From Halopseudomonas pelagia (GTDB lineage: Bacteria > Pseudomonadota > Gammaproteobacteria > Pseudomonadales > Pseudomonadaceae): 64,000 nt of DNA. Of this stretch, positions 9,235 through 18,284 are shown piece by piece (the first letter of the stretch is position 1; the number at the start of each line of letters is the position of its first letter). Below the pieces are notes generated by a model that saw only the letters and a program-made list of their open reading frames with translations, did not search any database and was not told the DNA's origin. Location: the NCBI RefSeq assembly GCF_009497895.1, contig NZ_CP033116.1, positions 1,798,001 to 1,862,000 on the forward strand, written 5' to 3'. The position numbers and the translations under genes are program-made.

Positions 9235-9749
9235 CGTTAACTCGCTGGTGGCCCTCAATGGTGGCGGCATGGCTGTTGGTCATGGCGGCGGCGTGCTTCG
9301 CGATTGTGAGCCACGAGCGCACGCTGCGCGACGGCCAGTTGGTGTATCTGGAGCTGGTGCCGGTGGATCCCCGTTCATTGATGCAGGGCGATTACATGGC
9401 GCTGGAGTTTGCCTTGAATCGTGAACTGGAAGCGCAGATGGCACTGCAACAAATGCAAAGTGGCGCTCAGCCTGCCTACGCGCGGTTGGCTGTTGATGAG
9501 GCGGGCAGGACGTCATTTTTGGCACTGGCGGATACTGCCGATAGCCACAAGGGTCAGGTCAGTATGCGCGTACGCCAGCAGGGCAGCCGCTTCAGCTTGG
9601 GACCTAACGCGTTTTTCTTTCAAGAGGGAACTGCGGCGGTTTACGAGCAGGCAGATTGGGGTGGCTTTCGCGTAGCGGAGGATGGCACGTCGCTATTGGT
9701 CAGCTTGCATGATGAGAAGTTGAATGCGTTGGGCTTCAGTCGGCGCTGA
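9231..9749 (+). CDS. GDYXXLXY-domain protein
   Basis: I start at the ATG at 9231, which overlaps the previous stop (ATGA) and has GGAGG 6 bp upstream. The 172-residue product has one N-terminal membrane span and then a predicted periplasmic domain with LVPVDPRSLMQGDYMALEF, which contains the family motif. The C-terminal half is beta-rich. It completes the DUF2157-DUF4401 operon; function unknown. Confidence 0.85.
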   Translation: MTLTRWWPSMVAAWLLVMAAACFAIVSHERTLRDGQLVYLELVPVDPRSLMQGDYMALEFALNRELEAQMALQQMQSGAQPAYARLAVDEAGRTSFLALADTADSHKGQVSMRVRQQGSRFSLGPNAFFFQEGTAAVYEQADWGGFRVAEDGTSLLVSLHDEKLNALGFSRR

Positions 9750-9817
9750 ACGGTGGGCTGGACTCAATAAATTGCGGTCTAGCCCTTACCGTAACGCAGA
9801 TTTGCCGTGCGTAATGC

Positions 9818-9994
9818 TTACTTGGCCGGACGGCCTGGACGAGGAGCACCGTAGACCTGACCACTCTTGCCATTGGGAATCTTTTGAATTTCACCGCCAG
9901 AGGCGATGAAAGCATCAATCTGATTATCAATGGATTGGCTGGTGGCGACGGCTGCGTCGGCCTTGCGTTTGCTTGGGGCGGTTTTTGCTGACAT
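9818..9994 (-). CDS. Small conserved protein with a SutA-like FIxxGGxIxxIP motif
   Basis: 58 residues from the ATG at 9994, with a purine-rich ribosome site (CAGGCAGG) upstream. A basic N-terminus (KTAPSKRKA) is followed by a short helix and the motif DAFIASGGEIQKIP, then a Gly/Pro/Arg tail. The motif resembles the C-terminal part of SutA, the Pseudomonas RNA-polymerase-binding protein, but the acidic N-terminus of SutA is absent. Role unknown; similarity to SutA is my inference. Confidence 0.6.
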   Translation of the reverse strand: MSAKTAPSKRKADAAVATSQSIDNQIDAFIASGGEIQKIPNGKSGQVYGAPRPGRPAK

Positions 9995-10070
9995 GTTCAC
10001 CTGCCTGAGTAAAAGTAGGCGAGCATTCTACACTTTTTTGTTGCATTTTGCTAAACAATTGATTAGGCCG

Positions 10071-10102
10071 CCTGCAACGGGCCGATGGCCGGCCGCTGCA
10101 GG
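10071..10102. terminator. Hairpin downstream of the SlyD-like gene
   Basis: CCTGCA and TGCAGG enclose a GC-rich inner part (CGGGCC/GGCCGG), a strong stem 18 bp beyond the stop of the gene at 10120-10599. It probably ends that transcript; no long T-run is present. Confidence 0.4.
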
Positions 10103-10119
10103 AAGCTTGCCGAGACTGT

Positions 10120-10599
10120 TTAGTGGTGATGCCCGCCTGCACCATGGGCATGGCCGTGAGCCAGTTCTTCTTCGCTAGCCTCGCGTACATCCAAGATTTC
10201 GATAGCGAAGGTCAGATCCTTGCCAGCCAGTGGATGGTTGGAGTCCACCTCGGCTTGGGATAGCCCGACTTTGACGATGGTAACCTGGCGAGGCCCTTGA
10301 TCCGTTTGAATAACGGCAACCATACCTGGCTTCCACTTCTTGGCGCCTTGCAGGCGCTTGACCTGCACTTTCTGGATCGCATCATCCAGCCGCGGGCCGT
10401 AGGCCTTATCTGCAGCAAGGGTAACGCTGAAACTGTCCCCAGCTTGACGTCCTTCAAGAGCTTCCACCAGACCATCGATCAAACCGGGCTGGCCATGCAA
10501 GTACAGGACTGGATCGTGATTGTGGGAGCTTTCGATCTCGCCGGTGGCATCGGACAGGGTGTAATGGAACTGAACTACGCTGTTATTGCTGATCTGCAT
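10120..10599 (-). CDS. SlyD-like FKBP peptidyl-prolyl isomerase
   Basis: 159 residues. The N-terminal FKBP part reads VVQFHYTLSDATGE with a GLIDGLVEALEG block; an insert-in-flap domain follows, then NHPLAGKDLTFAIEI, the conserved SlyD/FkpB closing segment. The C-terminus is His-rich (HGHAHGAGGHHH), typical of the nickel-binding SlyD tail. It acts in the cytosol as isomerase/chaperone and possibly in nickel delivery. Single gene, upstream of msrBA on the same strand. Confidence 0.85.
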   Translation of the reverse strand: MQISNNSVVQFHYTLSDATGEIESSHNHDPVLYLHGQPGLIDGLVEALEGRQAGDSFSVTLAADKAYGPRLDDAIQKVQVKRLQGAKKWKPGMVAVIQTDQGPRQVTIVKVGLSQAEVDSNHPLAGKDLTFAIEILDVREASEEELAHGHAHGAGGHHH

Positions 10600-10700
10600 C
10601 GTGGTGATTTCCGCTCAGGGCTGACTGGTGACTGATATGTGCCTAGTAAGTGAAGGCATTATCAGGCCCTGAGCGAGATTTTCCAACTCGAGCGCAATGC

Positions 10701-11309
10701 TTAGTTGTCGCCCCATAGATCTTCCAGCCGATCGTCCCGCCCGCAACGGCTCCGATAGAAATTGTAGCGAATGGGATTTTTCGTGTAGTAGTCCTGATGA
10801 TAATCCTCGGCGGGATAGAAGGCTGTCTGCGGAAGGATTTCGGTCACTATGGGCTTTTCTAGCTTGCCCGAATCCGCCAGCGCCTGTTTGGACTGCTGCA
10901 GAATTTCTTGCTGCTGCTCGTCGGCATAGAACAATGCACTTCGATACTGCGGGCCGCGATCACAGAACTGCGCATTTGCCGTGACCGGGTCGATGGTTGG
11001 CCAGAAAGCTTCCACCAGCTTTGTATAGTTGGTTTCGCGCGGGTCGTAGAATACCGCTACCGCCTCGATGTGCTGGGTACCACCCGCCGAGACTTGCGGG
11101 TAAGTGGCTGAATCGGCGTCACCGCCAATATAGCCGGAAATGGTATCTACAACGCCGGGCACCTTGTCGAAATCCGCCTCAGTGCACCAGAAGCAGCCTC
11201 CAGCGAACACTGCCATTTCTGAACCTTCGGGGCCTTGTTCAAGAGGTTGGTTGGCAAGCGCCTGAAGGCTCAGCAAACCCAATGCCAGTGCGGACAATAA
11301 CTTGCTCAT
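10701..11309 (-). CDS. msrA: Peptide-methionine (S)-S-oxide reductase, exported
   Basis: Reduces methionine-S-sulfoxide. The active-site motif GCFWC is at residues 38-42, followed by GVVDTISGYIGG, and the C-terminal block with YHQDYY is present. An N-terminal signal peptide (MSKLLSALALGLLSLQALAN) predicts a periplasmic enzyme. Its start overlaps the stop of msrB by ATGA, so the two are translated together as an envelope methionine-repair pair. Resolving cysteine C-R-S-R-C-G-like residues are visible at the tail. Confidence 0.93.
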   Translation of the reverse strand: MSKLLSALALGLLSLQALANQPLEQGPEGSEMAVFAGGCFWCTEADFDKVPGVVDTISGYIGGDADSATYPQVSAGGTQHIEAVAVFYDPRETNYTKLVEAFWPTIDPVTANAQFCDRGPQYRSALFYADEQQQEILQQSKQALADSGKLEKPIVTEILPQTAFYPAEDYHQDYYTKNPIRYNFYRSRCGRDDRLEDLWGDN

Positions 11310-11821
11310 GCTCTCAACTCCGGCAGGGTTTCATTTTCAGGTACGAAACGCAACGCTACACCATTGTTGCACCAACGCTCGCCGGTCGGCGGAGGGCCGT
11401 CCTTGAATACATGTCCTTGGTGACCACCGCAGCGGGCGCAGTGATACTCGGTGCGCGGCCAGATCAATTTGAAGTCCTGTTTGGTGCCCATGTGGCCTTT
11501 GATTGGCTGGGTGAAGCTGGGCCAGCCGGTGCCGCTGTCGAACTTGTCCTCGCTTCGGAACAGAGGCAGGTAACAGGCAGCACAAATGTAGGTACCTGCG
11601 TCATAAACCTTATCAAGCGGGCTGCTGTCGGGCCGCTCGGTTGCCTCTTCAAACAGCACATCAAAGGCCTCGGCAGACACTTTGTCTTTCCAGAAACTAT
11701 GCGGTACGTCCAACGGTTCGAAGCTCATGCCAACCTCATGGGTATCTGCCAGACTCAGACGGCTCATTACCGGGAGCGCCGGTAGGGCGAGAAAGCCTGC
11801 CAACAGTGTTCTGCGATTCAT
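11306..11821 (-). CDS. msrB: Peptide-methionine (R)-S-oxide reductase, exported
   Basis: The start is the ATG at 11821, with AAGGAC 6 bp upstream; the longer frame lacks a ribosome site. The product begins MNRRTLLAGFLALPALP, a twin-arginine-like or Sec signal. Zinc ligands CAAC and CARC and the catalytic RWCNNGVALRF block are present (Cys nucleophile; Asn-Gly replaces the common Ile-Asn). It reduces methionine-R-sulfoxide in the periplasm, complementing MsrA, with which it forms an overlapping operon. Confidence 0.92.
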   Translation of the reverse strand: MNRRTLLAGFLALPALPVMSRLSLADTHEVGMSFEPLDVPHSFWKDKVSAEAFDVLFEEATERPDSSPLDKVYDAGTYICAACYLPLFRSEDKFDSGTGWPSFTQPIKGHMGTKQDFKLIWPRTEYHCARCGGHQGHVFKDGPPPTGERWCNNGVALRFVPENETLPELRA

Positions 11822-12022
11822 ATCATGTCCTTCAGGAGTCGTTGCTTTCACAGGATAAGACTATGCCCATGGCAGAAAATTACACGGCCACATCGTTTCA
11901 TAAGATGTATAAAAATAGCTGGGCTGAAGGGATGTATTGTAGAGTTTGATCGAGTGGCGAAGGTGTGGCCAAGGGGCCACCGCATCAACATAACAATAAG
12001 CTGATTTATCAGGGAGCAAGCA

Positions 12023-13276
12023 ATGAACTACAGAGTAGGCCACATGGCCAGTCTGCGCTGGATAATGGCGCTGATGCTGGGGGTAAGCAGTCTGGCAGCA
12101 CCCGCCCAGGAAGCTGAGACTTATCGTATTTCCGAACCGCGTTTGCAGATGCTGACCCAGGCGATGCAGAAGCAGGTTACCGATGGCAAGTTGGCAGGGG
12201 TAGCGACGCTGGTATGGCAGGATGGTAAAACGGTACATCGTCAGCAGACCGGGTACCAAAATATCGAGGAAAACCAGCCGCTAAGCGAAGATACGATTTA
12301 CAAGATTTTTTCCCTGACCAAACCGATTACCGGCACCGCCTTGCTGATGCTGCATGAAGAAGGCAAGTTCCAGCTCGATGATCCGGTTGAAAAGTATTTG
12401 CCCGAGCTCAAGGGGCTGCGCGTTGCGGTGGGTGAGGGCGCGGATGGGCAGCCTGAAACGGAAGCTGCAGATCACCCGATCACTATTCGCGAACTGATGA
12501 CCCACACTGCCGGGTTTACCTACGGACGCTTCTCACAGTCCCAGGTGGATGAACTCTATGTGCGCGAAGACATTCAGAATATCGATACCACACTGGCGGA
12601 TATGGTTGCCAAGCTAGGCAAGCTTCCGCTCCGGCAGCAGCCTGGTACGCAGTGGCATTACAGCGTGGCAGTGGATGTGCAGGCGCGGCTGGTAGAGGTC
12701 ATGTCAGGCATGGCTTTTGACGAGTTTCTGCAGACCCGCATTTTTACTCCGCTGAAAATGGTTGATACCGGCTTCCATGTTCCGCAGGAAAAGCAGGACC
12801 GCTTTGCGGTGTCCTACACGCCTGACCCCGAGAAAGGCCTGCAACCCTATCCGAACAAGCCCTGGTTGACCAAGCCTAGGTTCCTTAATGGCGGTGGCGG
12901 GCTGGTATCCACCATGGATGACTATCTGCGGTTTGCTCGGATGCTGTTGAATGAGGGGGAGCTCGACGGGGTGCGGCTACTCAAGCCGGAGACGGTGCAG
13001 ATGATGCGCACCAATCAGCTGCCTGAGGGCGTAGCAGGTCCGGATTGGGCGCCGGGTAACCTTTTCGGGCTGAACGTGGCGGTGGTCACTGAGCCAGAGC
13101 CGGCCGGGTACCTGCCGGAGAACACCTATTGGTGGTGGGGTATTCATGGGCCGTGGATGTGGGTGGATCCGGCCAATCAGATTATTGTGTTGGGCATGAT
13201 GCAAAACACCGATTACCGCCACTCCCGCGTAGTACATGGCACCGCAAGCCATATCCTCTATCGACCTGCACCCTGA
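12023..13276 (+). CDS. EstB-like serine hydrolase (class C beta-lactamase fold)
   Basis: 417 residues with a signal peptide (the true start may be Met8, at 12044). The catalytic SxxK tetrad is SLTK at residues 97-100, and the YSV motif (WHYSVAVDV) supplies the tyrosine. This is the beta-lactamase-related esterase/transpeptidase-like family. Such proteins are usually esterases or peptidases rather than antibiotic-inactivating enzymes. Single gene, divergent from msrBA. Confidence 0.82.
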   Translation: MNYRVGHMASLRWIMALMLGVSSLAAPAQEAETYRISEPRLQMLTQAMQKQVTDGKLAGVATLVWQDGKTVHRQQTGYQNIEENQPLSEDTIYKIFSLTKPITGTALLMLHEEGKFQLDDPVEKYLPELKGLRVAVGEGADGQPETEAADHPITIRELMTHTAGFTYGRFSQSQVDELYVREDIQNIDTTLADMVAKLGKLPLRQQPGTQWHYSVAVDVQARLVEVMSGMAFDEFLQTRIFTPLKMVDTGFHVPQEKQDRFAVSYTPDPEKGLQPYPNKPWLTKPRFLNGGGGLVSTMDDYLRFARMLLNEGELDGVRLLKPETVQMMRTNQLPEGVAGPDWAPGNLFGLNVAVVTEPEPAGYLPENTYWWWGIHGPWMWVDPANQIIVLGMMQNTDYRHSRVVHGTASHILYRPAP

Positions 13277-13293
13277 ACGCTGCAGCGCGCTCA

Positions 13294-13332
13294 CATAACC
13301 CTGGACGGCTATTTCAGCCGATCGGGGTTATG
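13294..13332. terminator. Bidirectional hairpin between convergent genes
   Basis: CATAACCC and GGGTTATG with an inner GGCT/AGCC form an extended stem between the stops of the EstB-like gene and the ABC ATPase gene. It could end both transcripts. Confidence 0.55.
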
Positions 13333-13363
13333 CACGTGAATCAAGGCAGGGTAGGGAGCTGAA

Positions 13364-14488
13364 CTAGCTGGAAATATTGCTGGGATCGGCGCCCAGTACC
13401 TGTTCCAACGGCAGTTGCGCATGCAGGTTGACGCTGCCTTGCGCGGCAAACACCACCAAATGGTCTGCGGCGATGCGTATGCCCAGGGACTTTCCTAATG
13501 CGTGATCGTCATGGCTGGGGAAAATCGACTCCAGAATGCTGCCGGTGGGCAGCTGCAGGCGGTATAGCGTGGTCGCGCCGAGAAAGGTTTTGCCGATAAT
13601 AGTGGCGCGCAGGCTGCTGTGCTGTTCTCCGACTATATCATCCGGACGCAGCAGCACGTCCACCGCGCTGCCGGCGGGCAATTGATAGGCACGGTTGCCA
13701 CGAATCACGCCCAGTTCTGTTTGCACCGTATCCGGTGATATGAGCTGGCCGCGGATAAAATAGCCCTGACCAATAAAGCTGGCGACAAAGGGCGTCGCAG
13801 GCTCATGGTAGAGATTGTAGGGTGTGTCCCACTGTTGCAGATGACCATCCTTGAGCACGCCGACATGGTCGCTGACGGCAAAGGCTTCGTTCTGGTCATG
13901 GGTGACCAGCATCGCACTTGTGCCGCGCAGTTTGAGAATATCGCGTACCTCACCCGAGAGTCGGCGGCGTAATTCCCCGTCCAGATTCGAGAAGGGCTCA
14001 TCCAGCAGCAGTAGTTTGGGGTCGGGCGCCAGCGCGCGGGCCAAGGCCACCCGTTGCTGCTGGCCGCCGGACAATTCATGCGGGTAGCGTTTGCTCAGCG
14101 GGGCGAGTTTGACCAGCTCCAGAAGCTCGGCGACCTTGGTCTTGCGTTCGGGGTGCTTGCTGATGCCAAAGGCGACATTCTCCTGCACCGTAAGGTGCGG
14201 AAACAGAGCGTAATCCTGGAACACCATGCCGATACGGCGATCTTCAGGCGATACGCGCCGGGTTGGGGTCGACAGGCTGCGACCATCCAGGCGAATTTCG
14301 CCATCGGTAATGGGTTCAAAGCCAGCAATGGCCCGCAGGGTAGTCGTTTTGCCGCAGCCAGAGGGGCCAAGCAGACAACCAATATCGCCGCTGCGCAGGT
14401 GGATGTTCAGATCTGAAACGACCGGATGATCGGCGTAGCCGCAGGCCAGTTGATTCAGTTCCAGCACAATCCCGTGGCTGTCAGCCAT
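13364..14488 (-). CDS. FbpC-like ABC transporter ATPase
   Basis: 374 residues. Walker A is GPSGCGKTT (residues 41-49), the Q-loop FQDYALFPHLT, signature LSGGQQQRVALARAL, Walker B LLLLDEPF, and H-loop VTHDQNEA. A C-terminal TOBE-type domain follows (LRPDDI). This is the ferric-iron/polyamine (FbpC/PotA) type of import ATPase. No permease or binding-protein gene adjoins it here, so it must work with components encoded elsewhere; iron is the most likely substrate by similarity, but this is inference. Confidence 0.8.
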   Translation of the reverse strand: MADSHGIVLELNQLACGYADHPVVSDLNIHLRSGDIGCLLGPSGCGKTTTLRAIAGFEPITDGEIRLDGRSLSTPTRRVSPEDRRIGMVFQDYALFPHLTVQENVAFGISKHPERKTKVAELLELVKLAPLSKRYPHELSGGQQQRVALARALAPDPKLLLLDEPFSNLDGELRRRLSGEVRDILKLRGTSAMLVTHDQNEAFAVSDHVGVLKDGHLQQWDTPYNLYHEPATPFVASFIGQGYFIRGQLISPDTVQTELGVIRGNRAYQLPAGSAVDVLLRPDDIVGEQHSSLRATIIGKTFLGATTLYRLQLPTGSILESIFPSHDDHALGKSLGIRIAADHLVVFAAQGSVNLHAQLPLEQVLGADPSNISS

Positions 14489-14531
14489 ACGCTACTCCTG
14501 GTTCAACAAGGTGGTTCAGCGCTGTTGGGAA

Positions 14532-15437
14532 TTACTCGACCAGTAAAAACTCGACCAAGGCTTTTTGTGCGTGCAGACGGTTTTCGGCTTGGTCCCAGAC
14601 CACGCTGCGCGGATCCTCCATCAGTTCGCTGCTGACTTCCTCCCCCCGGTGGGCTGGCAGACAGTGCATAAACAGCACCTGCTCATCAGCCAGGTCAAGC
14701 AAGGCAGGGGTGACCTGGTAAGGCGCAAAGCGCTTCAGTCGGGCTTCGGCCTCATCTTCCTGACCCATGGACGCCCACACATCGGTGTTGATCAGATGCG
14801 CACCGCGCACCGCTTCCTTGGGATCGCGCATCACGCTAACCCGATCGCCAGCCTGGGCGAGGAATTGCGGATCCGGGTCATAGCCTTCGGGGCAGGCAAT
14901 GCGTAGCTGGAAATCAAACTGCATGGCGGCCTGAATAAAGGTGTTGCACATGTTATTGCCGTCGCCGACCCAGGCTACGGTCTTGCCCTGAATGCTGCCG
15001 CGGTGCTCCAGATAGGTTTGCATGTCCGCCAGTAGCTGGCAGGGGTGCAGGTCATCGCTCAGGCCATTGATAACAGGTACGCGGGAATACTGGGCAAAGG
15101 TTTCCAGGTCAGCATGATCGAAGGTGCGGATCATTACTGCGTCGCACATGCTGGACAGCACTCGAGCGCTGTCTTCGATCGGTTCGCCGCGCCCCAGTTG
15201 GGTATCGCGCGGCGAGAGAAAAATGGCCTGGCCACCGAGCTGGATCATGCCGGCTTCAAAGGACACGCGAGTACGGGTGGACGCTTTTTCGAAGATCATT
15301 GCTAACACGCGGTTTTTCAACGGCTCATAGATCACACCCTGTGCGTGCAGTGACTTGAGCTCGATGCCGCGCTTGATCAGGCTGATCAATTCCGCCTGAG
15401 TGCAATCCATCAATGAAAGGAAGTGCCGTACTGTCAT
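14532..15437 (-). CDS. argF: Ornithine carbamoyltransferase, anabolic
   Basis: Makes citrulline from ornithine and carbamoyl phosphate in arginine synthesis. I start at the ATG at 15437 ([17 protein letters not shown]), which gives the normal length of 301 residues; the frame is open 177 bp further upstream but without a ribosome site. STRTR (carbamoyl-phosphate site), DDLHPCQ and [12 protein letters not shown] are all visible. This anabolic enzyme matters to the window because an argininosuccinate-synthetase-like gene, normally the next step, lies in the island at 30292-31515. Confidence 0.95.
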   Translation of the reverse strand: MTVRHFLSLMDCTQAELISLIKRGIELKSLHAQGVIYEPLKNRVLAMIFEKASTRTRVSFEAGMIQLGGQAIFLSPRDTQLGRGEPIEDSARVLSSMCDAVMIRTFDHADLETFAQYSRVPVINGLSDDLHPCQLLADMQTYLEHRGSIQGKTVAWVGDGNNMCNTFIQAAMQFDFQLRIACPEGYDPDPQFLAQAGDRVSVMRDPKEAVRGAHLINTDVWASMGQEDEAEARLKRFAPYQVTPALLDLADEQVLFMHCLPAHRGEEVSSELMEDPRSVVWDQAENRLHAQKALVEFLLVE

Positions 15438-15730
15438 GTTGACTACCTGGAAAATGGGATCGGCCAGTGACCGGAAACACAAAGGCCTATCGCGACCCGA
15501 AGGCCCGATACAAGCCATACCCGAAAAAAGTGAAGGGCTGATCTTATCGGTAAAATCCGCCGCAAGGCAAATAGCCTCGCCTAGCCGGAAGGCCGGCGAG
15601 ATCAATTCAGTCACTGAATGGCAGCGTATTTTGCCCCTTGCGAGCCCGGCTGGCGCGGCCTAGAGTGGATAATTGAGCATACATCTGTTGATAATAACTA
15701 CTAACCATAAAAACCTTCCGAGTGCCCGCC
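15438..15730. other. Divergent argF / molybdopterin oxidoreductase promoter region
   Basis: 293 bp between the two divergent starts. I looked for ArgR-type boxes and did not find a convincing pair. No other gene is apparent. Confidence 0.4.
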
Positions 15731-17824
15731 ATGCCTGTAACCCATTATCGTGCCTGTCATTTGTGTGAAGCCATTTGCGGTCTGGCCATTGAGACCGAGG
15801 GTGAGCAGATCCTCTCGATCAAGGGCGATCATGATGACCCGTTCAGCCGCGGGCATATCTGCCCAAAGGCCATCGCCTTGCAGGATATTCAGAATGATCC
15901 GCAACGTCTGCGCATGCCGGTCAGGCGGGTTGGCGAGCAGTGGCAGCAGATTGGCTGGGAAGAGGCTTTCGAGTTGGTTGCCAGTCGCCTGGCAGCTATT
16001 CAGCAGGAGCACGGGCAGAACGCGGTGGCGGTGTATATGGGTAACCCCAATGTGCACAATTATGGCTCGATGACCCACAGCAACTATTTCCTCGGGCAGT
16101 TGCACACCAAACAGCGGTATTCCGCAACCTCAGTCGATCAGTTACCGCATCACCTGGTGTCGTTGTGGATGTACGGACACATGCTGGCAATCCCGATTCC
16201 GGATATTGACCATACCGATTTTTTCTTGATGCTCGGCGCCAACCCGATGGCGTCCAACGGCAGCATCATGACCGTGCCGGATGTGGGCAAGCGCATCAAA
16301 GCGCTGAAGGCCCGTGGTGGCAAACTGGTGGTGGTCGACCCGCGGCGCAGCGAGACGGCCGAGCAGGCTACTGAGCATCTATTTGTGCAGCCGGGTACTG
16401 ATGCCTCCCTGTTGGTGGGCCTGCTGCATACTTTGTTTAATGAAAATCTGATCAAGGATAGCCCAGCCCTGCAGGTGACCTTGGGGCTGGAGGATGTTAA
16501 AGCCGCCATTGCGCCATTCAGTGCCGAGGCCATGGCCGAGCATTGCGCCATTCCAGCCGAGAAAATTCGCCAGCTTGCACGTGATTTTGCTGCGGCCGAT
16601 AGCGCCGTCTGCTACGGGCGCATGGGTGTCTCCGTGCAGCGCTATGGCACCCTCTGCCAGTGGCTGATTCAGATCATCAATCTGGTCACCGGTAACCTTG
16701 ACCAGCCAGGCGGGGCACTCTGCACGGAGCCAGCCTTTGATGTGGTGGGTATGGGCAAAGGCGGTCATTTTGATAAATGGCGCAGTCGGGTATCCAACCT
16801 GCCGGAATTCAATGGCGAGTTGCCCGTGGCAGCCTTGGCAGAAGAGATGCTTACCCCCGGTGAAGGCCAGATTCACGCCTTGGTGACTTCAGCGGGTAAT
16901 CCGGTGCTGTCCACACCCAATGGCCGGCAATTGGATCGTGCGCTGGAAGGGCTGGAGTTTATGGTCAGCGTCGACCTGTACATCAATGAGACGACTCGGC
17001 ATGCCGATGTGATCCTGCCACCGACTGCGGCACTTGAGCACGATCATTACGACATTACCTTCAATAATTTTGCCGTACGCAATGTCACCCGCATCAACCT
17101 GCCGATTCTGCCCAAGCCAGAGGGCTGTCTGCATGACTGGGAAATTTTCGTTGGTCTGGGGCAAGCGTTTGCCAAGGTGCTCGGCCAAACACCCAGGCAG
17201 ACCATGGCGCCGGAGATGATGGTCGATGCCGCGTTGCGCAGCGGTCCTTATAAAGACCGCTTGAGCCTGGCAGTGCTCAAGGAGCATCCGCACGGTATTG
17301 ATCTGGGCCCGCTAAAACCCAATCTGTTGCCGCGTCTGCAAACCCCCAGCAAGCAGATTGAGTGCGCACCTCAGGTCATTCTCGATGATCTGCAACGCTT
17401 CGCCGATGATATTCATCAGATGCGCCCCAAGCAGGGCGAGCTGCGTTTGATCGGCCGTCGGCATGTGCGCAGCAACAACTCCTGGATGCACAACTATCAG
17501 CGTCTGGTCAAAGGCAAGGCGCGCGACCAATTGCTCATGCACCCGGATGATCTGGCCAGCCGGGGCCTGACTGATGGGCAGCAGGTGGTAGTGCGTTCAC
17601 GGGTGGGCGAGGTGACCGTGGCGGTGGTCGCCAGTGACGAGATGCTTGCAGGCGTGGTCAGCCTGCCTCACGGCTGGGGGCATAACCGTAAGGGTATCGA
17701 GCAGGACGTAGCCGCCGCCCATGCGGGCGTCAGTGCTAATGATCTGACCGATGAGCGCTTCCTTGATCCGGTCACCGGTAATGCTGCCCTCAATGGCGTC
17801 ACCGTGGAGGTGGTTGCAGCCTGA
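15731..17824 (+). CDS. Molybdopterin-dependent oxidoreductase
   Basis: 697 residues. The N-terminus carries the 4Fe-4S site CHLCEAICG followed by GHICPKA, then the family blocks GNPNVHNYGS, MLGANPMASNG and VVVDPRRSETAE, and a C-terminal molybdopterin-dinucleotide domain (HPDDLASRGL...LPHGWGHN). It belongs to the DMSO-reductase/formate-dehydrogenase superfamily. No Tat signal or partner subunit gene is visible, so it is probably a soluble cytosolic enzyme; the substrate is unknown. Nearby moeA-moaB-mobA make its cofactor, which fits the context. Confidence 0.88.
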   Translation: MPVTHYRACHLCEAICGLAIETEGEQILSIKGDHDDPFSRGHICPKAIALQDIQNDPQRLRMPVRRVGEQWQQIGWEEAFELVASRLAAIQQEHGQNAVAVYMGNPNVHNYGSMTHSNYFLGQLHTKQRYSATSVDQLPHHLVSLWMYGHMLAIPIPDIDHTDFFLMLGANPMASNGSIMTVPDVGKRIKALKARGGKLVVVDPRRSETAEQATEHLFVQPGTDASLLVGLLHTLFNENLIKDSPALQVTLGLEDVKAAIAPFSAEAMAEHCAIPAEKIRQLARDFAAADSAVCYGRMGVSVQRYGTLCQWLIQIINLVTGNLDQPGGALCTEPAFDVVGMGKGGHFDKWRSRVSNLPEFNGELPVAALAEEMLTPGEGQIHALVTSAGNPVLSTPNGRQLDRALEGLEFMVSVDLYINETTRHADVILPPTAALEHDHYDITFNNFAVRNVTRINLPILPKPEGCLHDWEIFVGLGQAFAKVLGQTPRQTMAPEMMVDAALRSGPYKDRLSLAVLKEHPHGIDLGPLKPNLLPRLQTPSKQIECAPQVILDDLQRFADDIHQMRPKQGELRLIGRRHVRSNNSWMHNYQRLVKGKARDQLLMHPDDLASRGLTDGQQVVVRSRVGEVTVAVVASDEMLAGVVSLPHGWGHNRKGIEQDVAAAHAGVSANDLTDERFLDPVTGNAALNGVTVEVVAA

Positions 17825-17914
17825 GGCGCGGGAAGCATTCCAGGGCGACCGGTATTGCCGCAGGTCTGAATGGGTTACACTAGGCCCATTCGGTCCTGTT
17901 ATAGAGGAAGCACC

Positions 17915-18232
17915 ATGGATACCATCGATACGATCAAAGAACAGATCGGTAATAACCCGGTCCTGATTTACATGAAGGGAGCGCCTAACGCGCCCCAGTG
18001 CGGTTTTTCCGCGCGCGCCGTGCAGGCATTGATGGCCTGCGGCGAGAAGTTCGCTTATGTCGATATTCTGCAGAATCCGGATATTCGCACTGAGCTGCCA
18101 AAGTACGCCAACTGGCCAACCTTTCCACAACTGTGGATTGACGGCGAGCTGGTTGGCGGAAGCGACATCATCGCTGAACTGCATGAATCAGGTGAGCTGG
18201 CGACTATGATCAAGGCCGTGGCTAAAGGCTGA
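17915..18232 (+). CDS. grxD: Monothiol glutaredoxin Grx4
   Basis: 105 residues from the ATG at 17915, with GAGGAAG 5 bp upstream. The CGFS active site (PQCGFSARAVQAL), WPTFPQLWIDGELVGG and GGSDI segments define the class II monothiol glutaredoxins. These bind and deliver [2Fe-2S] clusters with glutathione and BolA-type partners in the cytosol. Confidence 0.96.
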   Translation: MDTIDTIKEQIGNNPVLIYMKGAPNAPQCGFSARAVQALMACGEKFAYVDILQNPDIRTELPKYANWPTFPQLWIDGELVGGSDIIAELHESGELATMIKAVAKG

Positions 18233-18250
18233 TAGCTCCAGCGTTACCAC

Positions 18251-18283
18251 AACCCGCCCGGCGCAAGCCGGTGCGGGTTTTTT
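18251..18283 (+). terminator. Intrinsic terminator after grxD
   Basis: AACCCGC and CCGGC pair with GCCGG and GCGGGTT around a GCAA loop, followed by six Ts. It lies 19 bp after the grxD stop and directly before the convergent moeA stop, so it may also limit read-through from moeA. Confidence 0.85.
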
Positions 18284-18284
18284 A

